Assembly: GCA_040403095.1 (NCBI GenBank)
Contig: JBBALI010000013.1
Span: 1-64,000, forward strand
DNA from: JAQVCM01 sp040403095
Lineage (GTDB): Bacteria > Bacteroidota > Bacteroidia > Flavobacteriales_D > Crocinitomicaceae
Direction: 5' to 3'
DNA length: 64,000 bases
Shown here: positions 1-9,333 of the stretch, in pieces
How the letters are laid out: every line of letters starts with the position of its first letter
Numbering within the stretch: the stretch's first letter is position 1
Position numbers and translations under genes: made by a program
Notes under the pieces: model-generated
The model's input: the letters and a program-made list of their open reading frames with translations, nothing else
What the model was told of the DNA's origin: nothing
Database searches by the model: none

Positions 1-578
1 GCATCTTCTACTGTTTCAACTCCATCTCTTTCGTTGATTGCAGCTTTCAGTTGACGACGAACTCCCCCTACCGCTAAAATGATTGTTACAAACACAACTG
101 CCAATAAAATCCAAATCAAAGATGAACCTGAATCTTCTGCCTCAGCATTTGGATCCATACCTTCATCACCTGGGCCTGGTGTTCCAGCAGTAGCAGTTAC
201 TTCTGGTTGCGCATCAACGTAATCAAGAATCGAAATAATTTGTTCTTCCGTTAAATCAGGAAAAACATTCATTGCGGTAGCTTTCACTTTAGAAACGCCT
301 TCAGCATAAGGGTCAGAAGCAGCGGCAGATTGCCAGTTGTTCACCCATTTGATGATTGAACCTTCCTTAGCACCGCCATCAGCCCATTTTTTACGAACTC
401 CGAATAATTTTGGACCTGTACCATCTTTATGTGGTTGGTGACACGTGGAGCATTTTGCCTTGAAAAGTCCCTCACCTTGCGCTTGCGCGTCGAACGTTCC
501 GGCAAATAGCAAGAACGCTATTGCACCAAAACACCATTTGTTAAAGCTTCTAAACATCTGATTTATAAATATCTTCAT
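1..578 (-). CDS. Membrane-anchored c-type cytochrome (3' end outside window)
   Basis: Translating the complement from 578 gives 192 codons that run off the left edge. Residues 1-35 look like a signal peptide (hydrophobic core CFGAIAFLLFAG, then AQAQG). A single haem c site, CSTCH, lies at residues 43-47, and a downstream KATAMNVFPDL stretch could supply the axial methionine. After an acidic Pro/Gly linker there is a transmembrane segment (about residues 150-170, WILLAVVFVTIILAV). In Bacteroidota, mono-haem cytochromes with this build commonly lead the alternative complex III / cytochrome oxidase cluster, passing electrons from quinol to oxidase; a SPOR gene often sits beside it, as here. The role in ACIII is inferred from architecture and neighbour, since the following genes are not in the window. 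A second in-frame ATG at 557 is possible. Confidence 0.85.
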   Translation of the reverse strand, partial: MKIFINQMFRSFNKWCFGAIAFLLFAGTFDAQAQGEGLFKAKCSTCHQPHKDGTGPKLFGVRKKWADGGAKEGSIIKWVNNWQSAAASDPYAEGVSKVKATAMNVFPDLTEEQIISILDYVDAQPEVTATAGTPGPGDEGMDPNAEAEDSGSSLIWILLAVVFVTIILAVGGVRRQLKAAINERDGVETVED

Positions 579-625
579 TTAAAAAATTGTTTGTCGAGTG
601 ATTAATTAGCACCTCTTAACGAGGG

Positions 626-633
626 CAAATTTA
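626..633 (-). promoter_or_regulatory. Candidate -7 promoter element for the cytochrome c gene
   Basis: On the complement the sequence reads TAAATTTG, an exact match to the Bacteroidota -7 consensus TAnnTTTG, 47 bases upstream of the cytochrome ATG at 578. The rest of 579-849 is AT-rich, with a tiny CCTC/GAGG hairpin at 612-624, and shows no gene. The motif is short, so a chance match is possible. Confidence 0.4.
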
Positions 634-824
634 GAATAATAGCTATATTTAATGACAGTTTTGTGACAAAAATAAAGGGTATTTTTTTAATTTAAATTGA
701 TTCTAAATAAGAGTATGTGAGATTTTTGATTTAACCCTCTTTAAATCTTGCATTTTGGGAATTTTAAGCACGAAAATCGAATTCTAATTTTTTATCTGAA
801 AGTCTCGTATAAATCAAAAAAATG

Positions 825-832
825 TACATTTG
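825..832 (+). promoter_or_regulatory. Candidate -7 promoter element for the SPOR gene
   Basis: TACATTTG matches TAnnTTTG exactly and ends 17 bases before the ATG at 850. It supports that start over an upstream in-frame ATG at 748, which would lie ahead of the promoter and would put 34 residues before the signal peptide. Confidence 0.5.
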
Positions 833-849
833 TTGCAATTAAAAATTCT

Positions 850-1248
850 ATGAAAAAGATATTTGTTGCAGCTTTCATTTTTTGTGTTCAATATAGTTTT
901 GGACAGCAGGGAAATGTGGAAATTAAAAAAGACCCAAGAATTGAGAATTTAATTAAACAAGAAGGTACAATAGTGCCACCAGCAACCTCGCCGCAAATTA
1001 CGGGATATAGAATACAATTATTTTTTGATATCAATAAGGATGCAGTTAACGAAGCACGTTCAAAATTTATCAGTTTATATCCTAAAATCGATACTTATGT
1101 GACTTTCACTGCACCCAATTTCTTTTTAAAAGTAGGAGATTTTAGAACCCAAATGGAGGCAGAAAAAATCAAAACGAATATTGATGATCAATTTCCAACC
1201 AGTAATATCATCAAGGAAAAGATTAATCTTCCTCGAATCGATCAATAA
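850..1248 (+). CDS. Small exported SPOR-domain protein
   Basis: The product is 132 residues. Residues 1-19 form a signal peptide (MKKIFVAAFIFCVQYSFGQ). The rest resembles a SPOR (sporulation-related) domain at about residues 50-128, with the strand GYRIQLFF and the later FFLKVGDFRTQMEAE, a typical SPOR beta-strand/helix ending. SPOR domains bind denuded glycan strands of peptidoglycan, often at division sites, so a periplasmic wall-associated role is expected from the family. It is transcribed away from the cytochrome c gene and converges on the alpha-2-macroglobulin gene with only 7 bases between the stops. The start is fixed by the signal peptide and the TACATTTG element just upstream. Confidence 0.82.
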   Translation: MKKIFVAAFIFCVQYSFGQQGNVEIKKDPRIENLIKQEGTIVPPATSPQITGYRIQLFFDINKDAVNEARSKFISLYPKIDTYVTFTAPNFFLKVGDFRTQMEAEKIKTNIDDQFPTSNIIKEKINLPRIDQ

Positions 1249-1255
1249 GCATTTC

Positions 1256-4200
1256 TTACCTGATGGTAATTTTAAAAGCACTTGAATTTGCCCTAAATTG
1301 CGGTGCATACAAACACTCAACTTGTGCAAATCCAACAGACTGAATACCTGTTGAAGTTACAAATAAATCATAGCTCAAATTGTGTTTTCCTTTTGGTAAA
1401 TAATCAATGAAAAAACCGGTACTAGCGTCTTGATTGATTTGATAAAAATTCAAATTTCCCACCGTTTTGCTACTTGAGATTCGATCAATATTTTCTGTTC
1501 CAGCAGCACGCAAATCTTTAAGATGCACAAATTCTAAATCTCTATCGCATGTTACTTGTAATCGCACTCTGATTTGATCTCCAACCTTCAAAATAGTATT
1601 TGAGGTGATTTTAATTTCTTGATTTGATTGAATTACATATAACTCTTTTGTCAACTGTAAACCATCGACATTCTTTGTAACTTTATCCATTTCATCAGAA
1701 TAGACCAAGGTCAAAGATCCAAACGCAGGTTGATCAGAAGATTTTGAAACGGTAATTTTCCCTAAACTTGGAATTATATCATTGTTCACCCAAGTTTCTT
1801 TGTAATAACCGACTGGTGCATTTACCTCATCGATGGAAACAACTTTATTTCCTAATTTCATTTGAGTTGGAATGGCTGATAAAAAAGTTGGCTCAGAATC
1901 AACCAACAAAGCAAAACAAGCCATGGCCGTCGTTTTTGTCGATTCCCAAAATTGTCCTTGCTTTTGATTTAACAACCACAATTTCATTGGGCTCACAATA
2001 GTCTCATCCATTCCCATATTATGAAAGAAATCAATAATTGCAACCTGAGTTTCAATGGCATTTCTATCCCATGAATATGCATTTTTGTTTTCATTCCAAT
2101 ATGTTCCGAAGTTAGGCTTCGTCGTTGACCTATTTTTAATTGACATTAGAATATTTGACGAAAGTTTATCTTCACTAATCAATAAAAAATAATTTCCAGC
2201 TAATGCTTGAATTTGCAGAGGGAATTTCGTCCATTGTTTCTTCAAACATTCAGCAAAATATGTAGAAACTGGAGATTCTTCGATTCCATAATAAGATTGC
2301 AAATTGAGCCATTGAATTTCCAAACTCGTTAATCCTTCAAAATTCGCTTTCTGAACTTTACTCAGTGATTTAAATTTTGAATCTACCAATTTATGAAGGA
2401 AATTGATTGTTTTGGTTAAATCAATGTATTCAGCACCTTCCAAGTTGGCGGATTGAATTTTACCAATTCCAGTTGCAATATATTGAGTGATGTATTGATT
2501 TGATTTTCCTCCTTCAAACCAAGACCATCCGCCATCTGGGTTTTGCATGGACATCAATTTATTTAATAAAATCTCATTCCGTTGAAATACAGCATTTTCA
2601 TCCAACAATTCAATTATTCTTTGCCTTTGTTCGGTTTCATTTTTTGCATCCAAAACCCAAGGAGTCTCCGCTAAAATAATCGATTTTAACTCTTCATTTT
2701 TTTCTAATTGAGAAAGAAATAAATCAGGTGTATTAATATTTTGATTTTTTAAATATGTTCTAATTTCAGGATTACGTTTGATGATTTCATGCGACAAAAC
2801 GTTCGCCAAGAATTTGCTGAAAGTTTGTTCTGCACAGTCATAAGGATAATCACTCAGATAAGGAATGGACATCACCACCGACCAAATTGGATTAGAATTA
2901 TATTCAAGCACCAATTTATTGGCTTTAAATGTTGGCGAATTTGATTGGGTCAGTTTGGTCAATTCGAAATTGTAAACTCCTGATTTATCTAATGAAATTG
3001 GCAAAGATTCAATTACTTGCATTCTATTACTTAAAATCGGAATTACTTTCTCTTCACCGTCAGAAAAATTCGCTGAATTAGCTTTAATTCTGTATGCAAT
3101 TAAATCAAGACCTGAAGAGGGAATTTTTAGATTCCATGAAACAGCAGACATTGATTTAGGATCAACATTCACCATTTGTGGTTTCATTTCACCAAAAACA
3201 TTATTCAAACCTTCATTCGTCATTGGGTTAAACCACTCTAATGTTACAGTTACATTTTGAGTTATATCAGTTAAATTGGCCACATTAGCCACCCATACAA
3301 ATTCATCGCCTGCTCTGAAAAATCGCGGTTCATTTGGATCAACCATCAAATCTTTTTGTGCGATGAAATTCTTGGTAAAGTAACCCGTTTTCATTTCTTT
3401 GTTGTGCGCAAAAGCTTGAAATTTCCATGCTGTTAAAGCGTCTGGAAGTGTAAACTCAAGTTTATATTCCTTTTCATTTATTGGAACGATCGAAGGATAG
3501 AAAAATGCCGTTTCAGAAAAATTTGTCCTCATTTTATCTTGTTTTGAACCTCCAAGATCTTTGGGTACTTCCACTGGAATATCTTCACCGCCTTTGGTTG
3601 ATATCGCATCATTTAAAGTATAAACAGTATTCGCAGTAGCGGAAGTTGAGAACGCGTAAGTTTTGAAAGATCCAGTTTCAGCATTCCCATAAGTTGCACC
3701 AACCCTTGTTTCACCTAGCATCAATTGCCCTTCTAAACTTTTATAATCATAATAATCTTTGTGAAAATTCCAAGAACCATGAACGGAAAAATATGCCATT
3801 CCATTATTTGGATTTTGCCAAGTGTTGTAGGTATAATTGTTTTCGTACATACTATAATTCCAGTCACTTGACGCAAATTGATCCAAGGAAATATCTGTCA
3901 TTCCGACCAACAACTCAGCCATTGCAGGATTACCAGTTGGCAAAACGACCGACATTTTCCATTTGTCTTTGATTCCTGGTTGAAGCAATTCTCGCATGGT
4001 TTCAAGTTTGACATTCAATTTCTTCGATGTAAAAGGAACATTTAATGTCGCTGAAGTATTGTAAAATTGACCATTAACAAAAGTCAAAACATGAAAACTT
4101 ACTCCACCCATATCGGCATTTTCAACTTGATATTGAAGCATTTTTCTAGATTTCAAACTCATCCATTCCTGCTTCAATAGAGAATCGCCTCTAAAAATTT

Positions 4201-7129
4201 CGAAAAGCACTTGAGATTTTTTAAATCTCGAACCAACCACAATATGAACCAAATCTCCTGGCTGAGAAATACTTTTTGAAGTTGCGATCCAAAGTGGTTG
4301 TTTGTGTTGGCCTTTGGGAGAATCCATTCGAATGAAATTAAAGAAGTGAATCGAAGAAGTCCAGTTTTTGTCGATGTCTAGAAATTTAGCTTCTAATTTA
4401 TAATTGCCCGCTAATCCGTTTACTAAATTATTGATTTCTAAACTATCCCAAGATGAAACTTGGAAAGATTTAATCAGCTTATAATTCAAAGAATCTTCTG
4501 GTAAGGCACCATAATGTGTATTTGGAAATGATTTCTTAAACTGTTTGGAGTTAAAATCTTTGAATTCACTCTCGTCGACATTTTGTTCTTTCCAGTATGC
4601 ATCGTCTTTCTCTCGGTACAAATTGACTTGAATTTTAGCATCATTCTTCTCACTCAAATAAATGACTCCGAACGATTTTTCTCCCGCGACGACTTGTGCT
4701 GGGAAATCAACTGTAAGTTCAGCTTTTTGTTGCCCGATGAAAATGGAATTGGAAGCTTGCTGCGTTTCACCGGAAAGTGAAGTTGCATCAATCGTGTAAG
4801 AAAAATTAGACCCAAAAATCAAACTTTTTTCGTTTTTCGCTAGAAAATTAAATTCAAAGTTACCTTTAGTATCCGTTTGAAAAATCGTATCTAAAATCAA
4901 ATTAAAATCTTCAGAATTGTATCGATAATCATAAAAATAAGGATCATACACATTCACCTTAACGTGTACATTGGTTTTTGACATTCCATATCCAGCGAAA
5001 GCAGTAACTTTTCCTTTCACTTTGACATTTTCACCCAATTTATATGCTTGCTTTTCAAAATCAGCTTCAACTTCAAAAGATGGACGCTTATATTCTTCCA
5101 CTTGGAAATAGTGTGAATTAAAACCATTGATCGTTAAATACACTGAACCCAATATAAATCCTGATTTCGGCAAAACAAAAGATCCAGAAAAAGACCCAAA
5201 ATCATTCGTGATTCCTTCAGCTTCTCCTAAATCAGTGCTATTTTCATCTTGAAGTTTCAGACTCAAACTGAATCTTTCAACAACCTTAAAGTCAGGCGAT
5301 TTTCCTTTGTAAGCGATGATTTTATAGTTAACCGTTTGCCCTGGTCTGTAGATACTTCGATCTGTAAAAATTTTGTATCTTACATTATCTAAATCACTTC
5401 TATTTCTTGAATTGTAGGCATAATTTGAAATGCTGTCATTTTTGTATCTGATTTGCCAATCCAAGCTCTCGGTCACAACTTGCGTTTGAAATTTTCCATT
5501 AGAATTGGTTTTCCCAATCAACGTTTTTTCAGAATTCAAACGATTCGTTTGATAAATCTCAGCGCCGCTGATCGGATTTCCTGACAAAGGATTCAATGCG
5601 AAAATTTGAAACGAACCATCTCTGTTATTTGAAATCACTTCTATCCCAGCAACATTAAAAATACTGTAAGCGAAGTTTATATTGGCCTGCAATGAATCCA
5701 AATTTAGAATGACATTTGCACTGTCTTTCGTGGATGAAATCATTAATAAATATTCTCCAGATTTTTTCCATGCAGGAATCAAGAAATCTTTCGAATGCAT
5801 GTTGTACAATCCATTTTGATCGAGTGTCAAGGCCTTTTCGTAAATGGTGGTCAAAGTATGTCCTTTCAAAGCATTGTTTGTAAAGATATTTTCAGGATTT
5901 TTTTCAATGTGATAAACATGTAAATATGCTTGTGAAATATTTTTATAGTTCACAGAAAGCAAATTGGCTTTTCCCACTACATTTTTGGACTTGAAATGCA
6001 CATTCATTTCTTTTGATTCAATGTCAACAATCAATTGTTGCGTTGATTTTACATAAATTGAAGTTGGATATGTTTTCGCTCCGTTTATCAACACTTGATG
6101 CAATAAATAAAGTTGATCTTTCGCTTTGGGATTTGAATTCCAACTATAAACTGATTGATTTTGAATTAGTTCTGCTTCTCTCAAAATCACACCCAATGAC
6201 GACGGATGTTTTTGAATTTGCAATTGTAAACGTGCCAATCCTTTGAGCATTTTATCGTTGCGTTTGTCGTCGAAAAAGAATTGATTGTAAACAAATTCCA
6301 ATCTTTGCAAATTCCAATAAGTGAAAGCTTCCCAATTCTTATTTTTTAAATGCACCAATTCCAATTGTTGATACAACTTTAAAACTGGCGTTGAATTTTG
6401 TTTCAAAAAAGTTTCTGTTTTATCGTACCAATTTGAATCAAGCGTTGCCAAATTGTAATTGTCGGTAAATGTTTCGAATGCTTGAAAATTACTAATCATT
6501 TGATTGCCTAAAATATCAAATAAAGTTCCTTTGATTTTGGGAAATAAGTAATTATCATCGGCATCCTTCAAAAACATTCCCATTGGAAATTGTTGCAAAA
6601 CCTCAGGATTCTCAATTGATTTTTGATAGTGGTAAGCAATTATCTCATCGTTCAATTCAGTATTTTGATTGGTGAAAAAAACCTGTTTTCCATTCATCCA
6701 ACATTCAATCGCAAAATCATTTTCCCAATTATTCAATTCCCATTGATAACCTTCGCTCAATTGTGCAGCTAAAAAAGCATGAATCAGATTTGAAATCGGT
6801 GCTTCAGTTTTGGTTGCTAAGACTTCAAATTTTGAAAGTATGGCATGTTTTTCATCAACTTCCATCATGCTCTGTTCCACAGTTATTGGGTACAAATTCA
6901 AAACATCAAAGACCTCTGCTACATTTTTTTCTTCGATTGCATAACCAAAAACCTTTTCCAAATGGTCAAAAGCATCTCTTCCATATCCAAAGTTTATCAA
7001 AGAATCAGTGATAACTTTAGCCTTTTTGAAATCGTAATTGACTTGACTCGGGTTGAATTGGGCATCTAGTTGGTTAGCAGAAATAGCTAGACCGCAAACG
7101 ACGAAAAATAGTGTTTTGATAAATTGCAT
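1256..7129 (-). CDS. Alpha-2-macroglobulin family protein with thioester motif
   Basis: The product is 1,957 residues and starts at the ATG in front of a clear signal peptide (MQFIKTLFFVVCGLAISA); the frame is open further upstream but that part runs through the end of the ChaN-like gene. Features in order: an MG2-like stretch (DRSIYRPGQTVNYKI, about residue 593), the central macroglobulin region (TAFFYPSIVP, about residue 1210), a CAEQ thioester motif with the reactive cysteine near residue 1432, then the alpha-helical thioester domain with GGWSWFEGG. Bacterial A2Ms trap proteases covalently and are thought to guard the periplasm; many also have a lipoprotein anchor, which is absent here. 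The length is normal for bacterial members. It lies 23 bases behind the ChaN-like gene, so co-transcription is likely. Confidence 0.9.
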   Translation of the reverse strand: MQFIKTLFFVVCGLAISANQLDAQFNPSQVNYDFKKAKVITDSLINFGYGRDAFDHLEKVFGYAIEEKNVAEVFDVLNLYPITVEQSMMEVDEKHAILSKFEVLATKTEAPISNLIHAFLAAQLSEGYQWELNNWENDFAIECWMNGKQVFFTNQNTELNDEIIAYHYQKSIENPEVLQQFPMGMFLKDADDNYLFPKIKGTLFDILGNQMISNFQAFETFTDNYNLATLDSNWYDKTETFLKQNSTPVLKLYQQLELVHLKNKNWEAFTYWNLQRLEFVYNQFFFDDKRNDKMLKGLARLQLQIQKHPSSLGVILREAELIQNQSVYSWNSNPKAKDQLYLLHQVLINGAKTYPTSIYVKSTQQLIVDIESKEMNVHFKSKNVVGKANLLSVNYKNISQAYLHVYHIEKNPENIFTNNALKGHTLTTIYEKALTLDQNGLYNMHSKDFLIPAWKKSGEYLLMISSTKDSANVILNLDSLQANINFAYSIFNVAGIEVISNNRDGSFQIFALNPLSGNPISGAEIYQTNRLNSEKTLIGKTNSNGKFQTQVVTESLDWQIRYKNDSISNYAYNSRNRSDLDNVRYKIFTDRSIYRPGQTVNYKIIAYKGKSPDFKVVERFSLSLKLQDENSTDLGEAEGITNDFGSFSGSFVLPKSGFILGSVYLTINGFNSHYFQVEEYKRPSFEVEADFEKQAYKLGENVKVKGKVTAFAGYGMSKTNVHVKVNVYDPYFYDYRYNSEDFNLILDTIFQTDTKGNFEFNFLAKNEKSLIFGSNFSYTIDATSLSGETQQASNSIFIGQQKAELTVDFPAQVVAGEKSFGVIYLSEKNDAKIQVNLYREKDDAYWKEQNVDESEFKDFNSKQFKKSFPNTHYGALPEDSLNYKLIKSFQVSSWDSLEINNLVNGLAGNYKLEAKFLDIDKNWTSSIHFFNFIRMDSPKGQHKQPLWIATSKSISQPGDLVHIVVGSRFKKSQVLFEIFRGDSLLKQEWMSLKSRKMLQYQVENADMGGVSFHVLTFVNGQFYNTSATLNVPFTSKKLNVKLETMRELLQPGIKDKWKMSVVLPTGNPAMAELLVGMTDISLDQFASSDWNYSMYENNYTYNTWQNPNNGMAYFSVHGSWNFHKDYYDYKSLEGQLMLGETRVGATYGNAETGSFKTYAFSTSATANTVYTLNDAISTKGGEDIPVEVPKDLGGSKQDKMRTNFSETAFFYPSIVPINEKEYKLEFTLPDALTAWKFQAFAHNKEMKTGYFTKNFIAQKDLMVDPNEPRFFRAGDEFVWVANVANLTDITQNVTVTLEWFNPMTNEGLNNVFGEMKPQMVNVDPKSMSAVSWNLKIPSSGLDLIAYRIKANSANFSDGEEKVIPILSNRMQVIESLPISLDKSGVYNFELTKLTQSNSPTFKANKLVLEYNSNPIWSVVMSIPYLSDYPYDCAEQTFSKFLANVLSHEIIKRNPEIRTYLKNQNINTPDLFLSQLEKNEELKSIILAETPWVLDAKNETEQRQRIIELLDENAVFQRNEILLNKLMSMQNPDGGWSWFEGGKSNQYITQYIATGIGKIQSANLEGAEYIDLTKTINFLHKLVDSKFKSLSKVQKANFEGLTSLEIQWLNLQSYYGIEESPVSTYFAECLKKQWTKFPLQIQALAGNYFLLISEDKLSSNILMSIKNRSTTKPNFGTYWNENKNAYSWDRNAIETQVAIIDFFHNMGMDETIVSPMKLWLLNQKQGQFWESTKTTAMACFALLVDSEPTFLSAIPTQMKLGNKVVSIDEVNAPVGYYKETWVNNDIIPSLGKITVSKSSDQPAFGSLTLVYSDEMDKVTKNVDGLQLTKELYVIQSNQEIKITSNTILKVGDQIRVRLQVTCDRDLEFVHLKDLRAAGTENIDRISSSKTVGNLNFYQINQDASTGFFIDYLPKGKHNLSYDLFVTSTGIQSVGFAQVECLYAPQFRANSSAFKITIR

Positions 7130-7152
7130 TTTAAATGTTTTTGATGGGAATT

Positions 7153-8019
7153 TTAGTGAGTTTTGGTCATGTTTTCTGGAACACAGATAATAAAATCTGC
7201 TTTTTCTTGATTTTCTTCGTCCAGCGTTGAAATATCTAATTGCGAAACCGTTGAGATTGTAATCATTTCGTCTAATTTGGCACCGTTGTATCGTTGCAAG
7301 TACCATAAAATTCCTTGATGAAAATCGCTGTGGTAAGCACCATTTAAATGATAAAAAATGGTGTTTCGGTTAAGATTTTCTTTGATTGAAAACGCCATGG
7401 TTGCATCTTTGATTGCTTGAGCTCGCACAAAATTGGGTCCCATGTGCATTTCTCCATCGCTTAGCACTGAATATTGCGAAAGCGATGTGTCCAAAGGAAA
7501 AGGAAGTGGACAAATCCATTTCCTTTGTTCGATTGACAATGAGTCTAAAGAGGATACCCCTTTTTTAAATACTTGTGAAGCAAATTTTCTTGGAATATTC
7601 GTTGCGATCCAAGGAATATAGTTTTGTTTCGCAAAATCAAGCATTGGTTTATAATCAGTTTCAAAATTGATCCAAAGTCGGCAAGAATCTTGGAAATTTT
7701 TCTCGTCGATTTGACTATTCAAATATTGGTTAATGATTGCTTGATTATCTCTTTCAAACATTTCGGAGCCAGCCACTAAATTTGCTTTGTGTTTTTCAAA
7801 AAGTGATTCTAAGATTTGAAATTGAAGCCAATGTGCAATCGGAACATTGTGTTGTTCACCAAAAAAAACATACTTTTTTGAGAGAATAGCCTTTTCCATT
7901 TTGGCGAAAGAAACTTTTTTTCCTGCCTTATTGTAAATCACATAAGCAGGATTGTCCTGAGAGAAACCAAGAACCAAAAAAGAAAAAATGAAACTTATTA
8001 TTAGACTACTTTTCATCAA
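7153..8019 (-). CDS. ChaN-like haem/iron-uptake family protein
   Basis: The product is 288 residues. A signal peptide occupies residues 1-20 (MMKSSLIISFIFSFLVLGFS), followed by the ChaN/DUF399 fold signature VFFGEQHNVPIAH, whose Glu/His pair is the hallmark of the family. Other family segments are AGSEMFERDNQ, FETDYKPMLDFA and a late HLNGAYHSD. Campylobacter ChaN binds haem and is placed in iron uptake; the wider family is related to erythromycin-esterase folds, so the ligand here is not certain. No lipobox cysteine is visible, so it is probably soluble periplasmic. It is the first gene of a probable two-gene unit with the alpha-2-macroglobulin. An ATG one codon downstream is an equal start. 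Confidence 0.8.
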   Translation of the reverse strand: MMKSSLIISFIFSFLVLGFSQDNPAYVIYNKAGKKVSFAKMEKAILSKKYVFFGEQHNVPIAHWLQFQILESLFEKHKANLVAGSEMFERDNQAIINQYLNSQIDEKNFQDSCRLWINFETDYKPMLDFAKQNYIPWIATNIPRKFASQVFKKGVSSLDSLSIEQRKWICPLPFPLDTSLSQYSVLSDGEMHMGPNFVRAQAIKDATMAFSIKENLNRNTIFYHLNGAYHSDFHQGILWYLQRYNGAKLDEMITISTVSQLDISTLDEENQEKADFIICVPENMTKTH

Positions 8020-8036
8020 AATACGTTAATAGAATA

Positions 8037-8044
8037 CAAAGTAA
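8037..8044 (-). promoter_or_regulatory. Near-consensus -7 element for the ChaN-like gene
   Basis: The complement reads TTACTTTG, one mismatch from TAnnTTTG, 17 bases before the ATG at 8019. The spacing resembles that of the exact matches elsewhere in this window. Confidence 0.3.
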
Positions 8045-8065
8045 TTAAATATTCTCATTGGAAAA

Positions 8066-8096
8066 CAAAAAAGGGTTGCCAATAAATGACAACCCT
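8066..8096 (-). terminator. Intrinsic terminator of the peroxide-defence operon
   Basis: AGGGTTG (8072-8078) pairs with CAACCCT (8090-8096) across an 11-base loop. Read on the complement, the stem is followed at once by a run of T. It lies 28 bases after the stop of the small gene at 8125 and ahead of the ChaN-like gene, so it separates the two transcription units. Confidence 0.75.
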
Positions 8097-8124
8097 CTGA
8101 AGATTTTAAGTGAAAAAAAGCTAA

Positions 8125-8379
8125 TTAGTCTATTGAACCAGTTACTCTTTTCATGAAACCATTGAGCGCATCGCGTTTTGGCGTTCCATTTGCCATTTCT
8201 TTGTGCACTTCAACTGCCCCTGAGAAGTTGGATAAAAGTTCTCCGATTACATCTAATTCTTCATCTTTTAAACCTGGCGCATCAATTAAGTGTTCCAAGG
8301 TTTCAATTGTTTCGTTTACATAATCTTCATCGTTTTGCTCGATGAATTCAATCATGTGTTTAATTATTGGCAACCGCAT
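8125..8379 (-). CDS. Small acidic protein, DUF6952-like, partner of peroxiredoxin/thioredoxin
   Basis: The product is 84 residues starting MRLPIIKHMIEFIEQND. It is helical and acidic, with no signal peptide, membrane segment or cysteine. I recognise it as the small protein of unknown function (DUF6952-like) that follows thioredoxin and peroxiredoxin genes in many Bacteroidota; the name is from memory and the function unknown. The start overlaps the end of the thioredoxin gene by 20 bases, which implies translational coupling. An ATG two codons upstream is possible, but family members I recall begin with M(K/R)LPIIK. Position suggests a role in thiol-peroxide metabolism, perhaps as an adaptor. 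Confidence 0.75.
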   Translation of the reverse strand: MRLPIIKHMIEFIEQNDEDYVNETIETLEHLIDAPGLKDEELDVIGELLSNFSGAVEVHKEMANGTPKRDALNGFMKRVTGSID

Positions 8380-8674
8380 GAACAACTTCTTGAATGATTT
8401 CTACTTTGTTTCCTTGATTTTGTTTTACCAAATTTCCATCCACAAAACCAGCAAAAGTTGGTAAATTAGAGACATCAGCAAATTTGCGTGCATTAGGCAA
8501 TTTCTCAGCATCTACATAAACAAATTCCATGTCTGGATTTTCTTCTGCTAATTTCTTGAATTTTGGTTTGGTAATTTTACAATTTCCACACCAGCCAGCT
8601 CCAAATTGAACCATTACTTTGTGGTTGCTGCTCAAAACTTGATCCAGCGTGTCTTCAGTTAATTCGGTAAACAT
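8360..8674 (-). CDS. Thioredoxin family protein (CGNC active site)
   Basis: The product is a 104-residue single thioredoxin domain without signal peptide, so cytoplasmic. The active site is WCGNC at residues 28-32 in place of the canonical WCGPC; the Asn changes the expected redox potential. The late NLPTFAGFVDG segment holds the conserved cis-proline loop. It lies 5 bases after the peroxiredoxin stop and overlaps the next small gene, so all three are one operon. The natural inference is that it reduces the neighbouring 2-Cys peroxiredoxin, in place of AhpF. Confidence 0.92.
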   Translation of the reverse strand: MFTELTEDTLDQVLSSNHKVMVQFGAGWCGNCKITKPKFKKLAEENPDMEFVYVDAEKLPNARKFADVSNLPTFAGFVDGNLVKQNQGNKVEIIQEVVHAVANN

Positions 8675-8679
8675 AATTC

Positions 8680-9300
8680 TTAGTTATTACTTAAATAATC
8701 AGCAACACCATCACGTGTAGCGTTCATTGCTGTTTTTCCTTCTTCCCAGTTTGCAGGACAAACTTCACCATGTTTTTGAACATGCGTGTAAGCGTCAACC
8801 AAACGAAGGTATTCATGTACATTTCTTCCGACCGGCATGTGGTTGACTGATTCGTGGAAAACCAAACCAGTTTCATCGATTAAGTAAGTTGCACGGTAAG
8901 TAACATTGTCACCTGCTGAACCTTCTTCATCAAACATGTCGAAATCCAAAATATCCAATGCTTGAGACAAAACGCGTGTTGAATCAGCCAAAATTGGAAA
9001 TTTAACACCTTCGATTCCACCATTGTCTTTCGCAGTATTTAACCATGCAAAGTGAACTTCTGCAGTGTCACAAGATGCACCAATTACCACTGTATTTCTT
9101 TTTGCAAACTCTTCTGCTACTTCTTGAAAAGCGTGAATTTCTGTTGGACAAACAAAAGTGAAATCTTTTGGATACCAGAAAAGAAGTACTTTTTTGTTGT
9201 TATCAACTGCGTGTTTTAACACATCAATTTGAAATGTGTCACCCATTTCATCCATTGCATTTACTGCGATTGAAGGGAATTTTCTACCTACGATACTCAT
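8680..9300 (-). CDS. Typical 2-Cys peroxiredoxin (AhpC/Prx1 type)
   Basis: The product is 206 residues, the usual length of AhpC/TSA peroxiredoxins. The peroxidatic cysteine is C51 in YPKDFTFVCPTE, with the conserved Pro44 and Thr48; the resolving cysteine is C181 in GEVCPANW, as in dimeric 2-Cys enzymes. The enzyme reduces hydrogen peroxide, organic peroxides and possibly peroxynitrite in the cytoplasm. No AhpF gene follows; a thioredoxin does, so that is the likely reductant. The 33-base gap from dps holds no clear promoter, so it is probably read from the dps promoter. Confidence 0.95.
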   Translation of the reverse strand: MSIVGRKFPSIAVNAMDEMGDTFQIDVLKHAVDNNKKVLLFWYPKDFTFVCPTEIHAFQEVAEEFAKRNTVVIGASCDTAEVHFAWLNTAKDNGGIEGVKFPILADSTRVLSQALDILDFDMFDEEGSAGDNVTYRATYLIDETGLVFHESVNHMPVGRNVHEYLRLVDAYTHVQKHGEVCPANWEEGKTAMNATRDGVADYLSNN

Positions 9301-9333
9301 AATTATGTTTTTATTTTTTGTTAAAATTATTGC

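Noticed and set aside
748..849. 34-residue N-terminal extension of the SPOR protein
   Set aside because: The signal peptide begins at 850 and the -7 element at 825-832 lies inside the extension.
7130..7306. 59-residue N-terminal extension of the alpha-2-macroglobulin
   Set aside because: It overlaps the 3' end of the ChaN-like gene, is basic and low-quality, and would bury the signal peptide.
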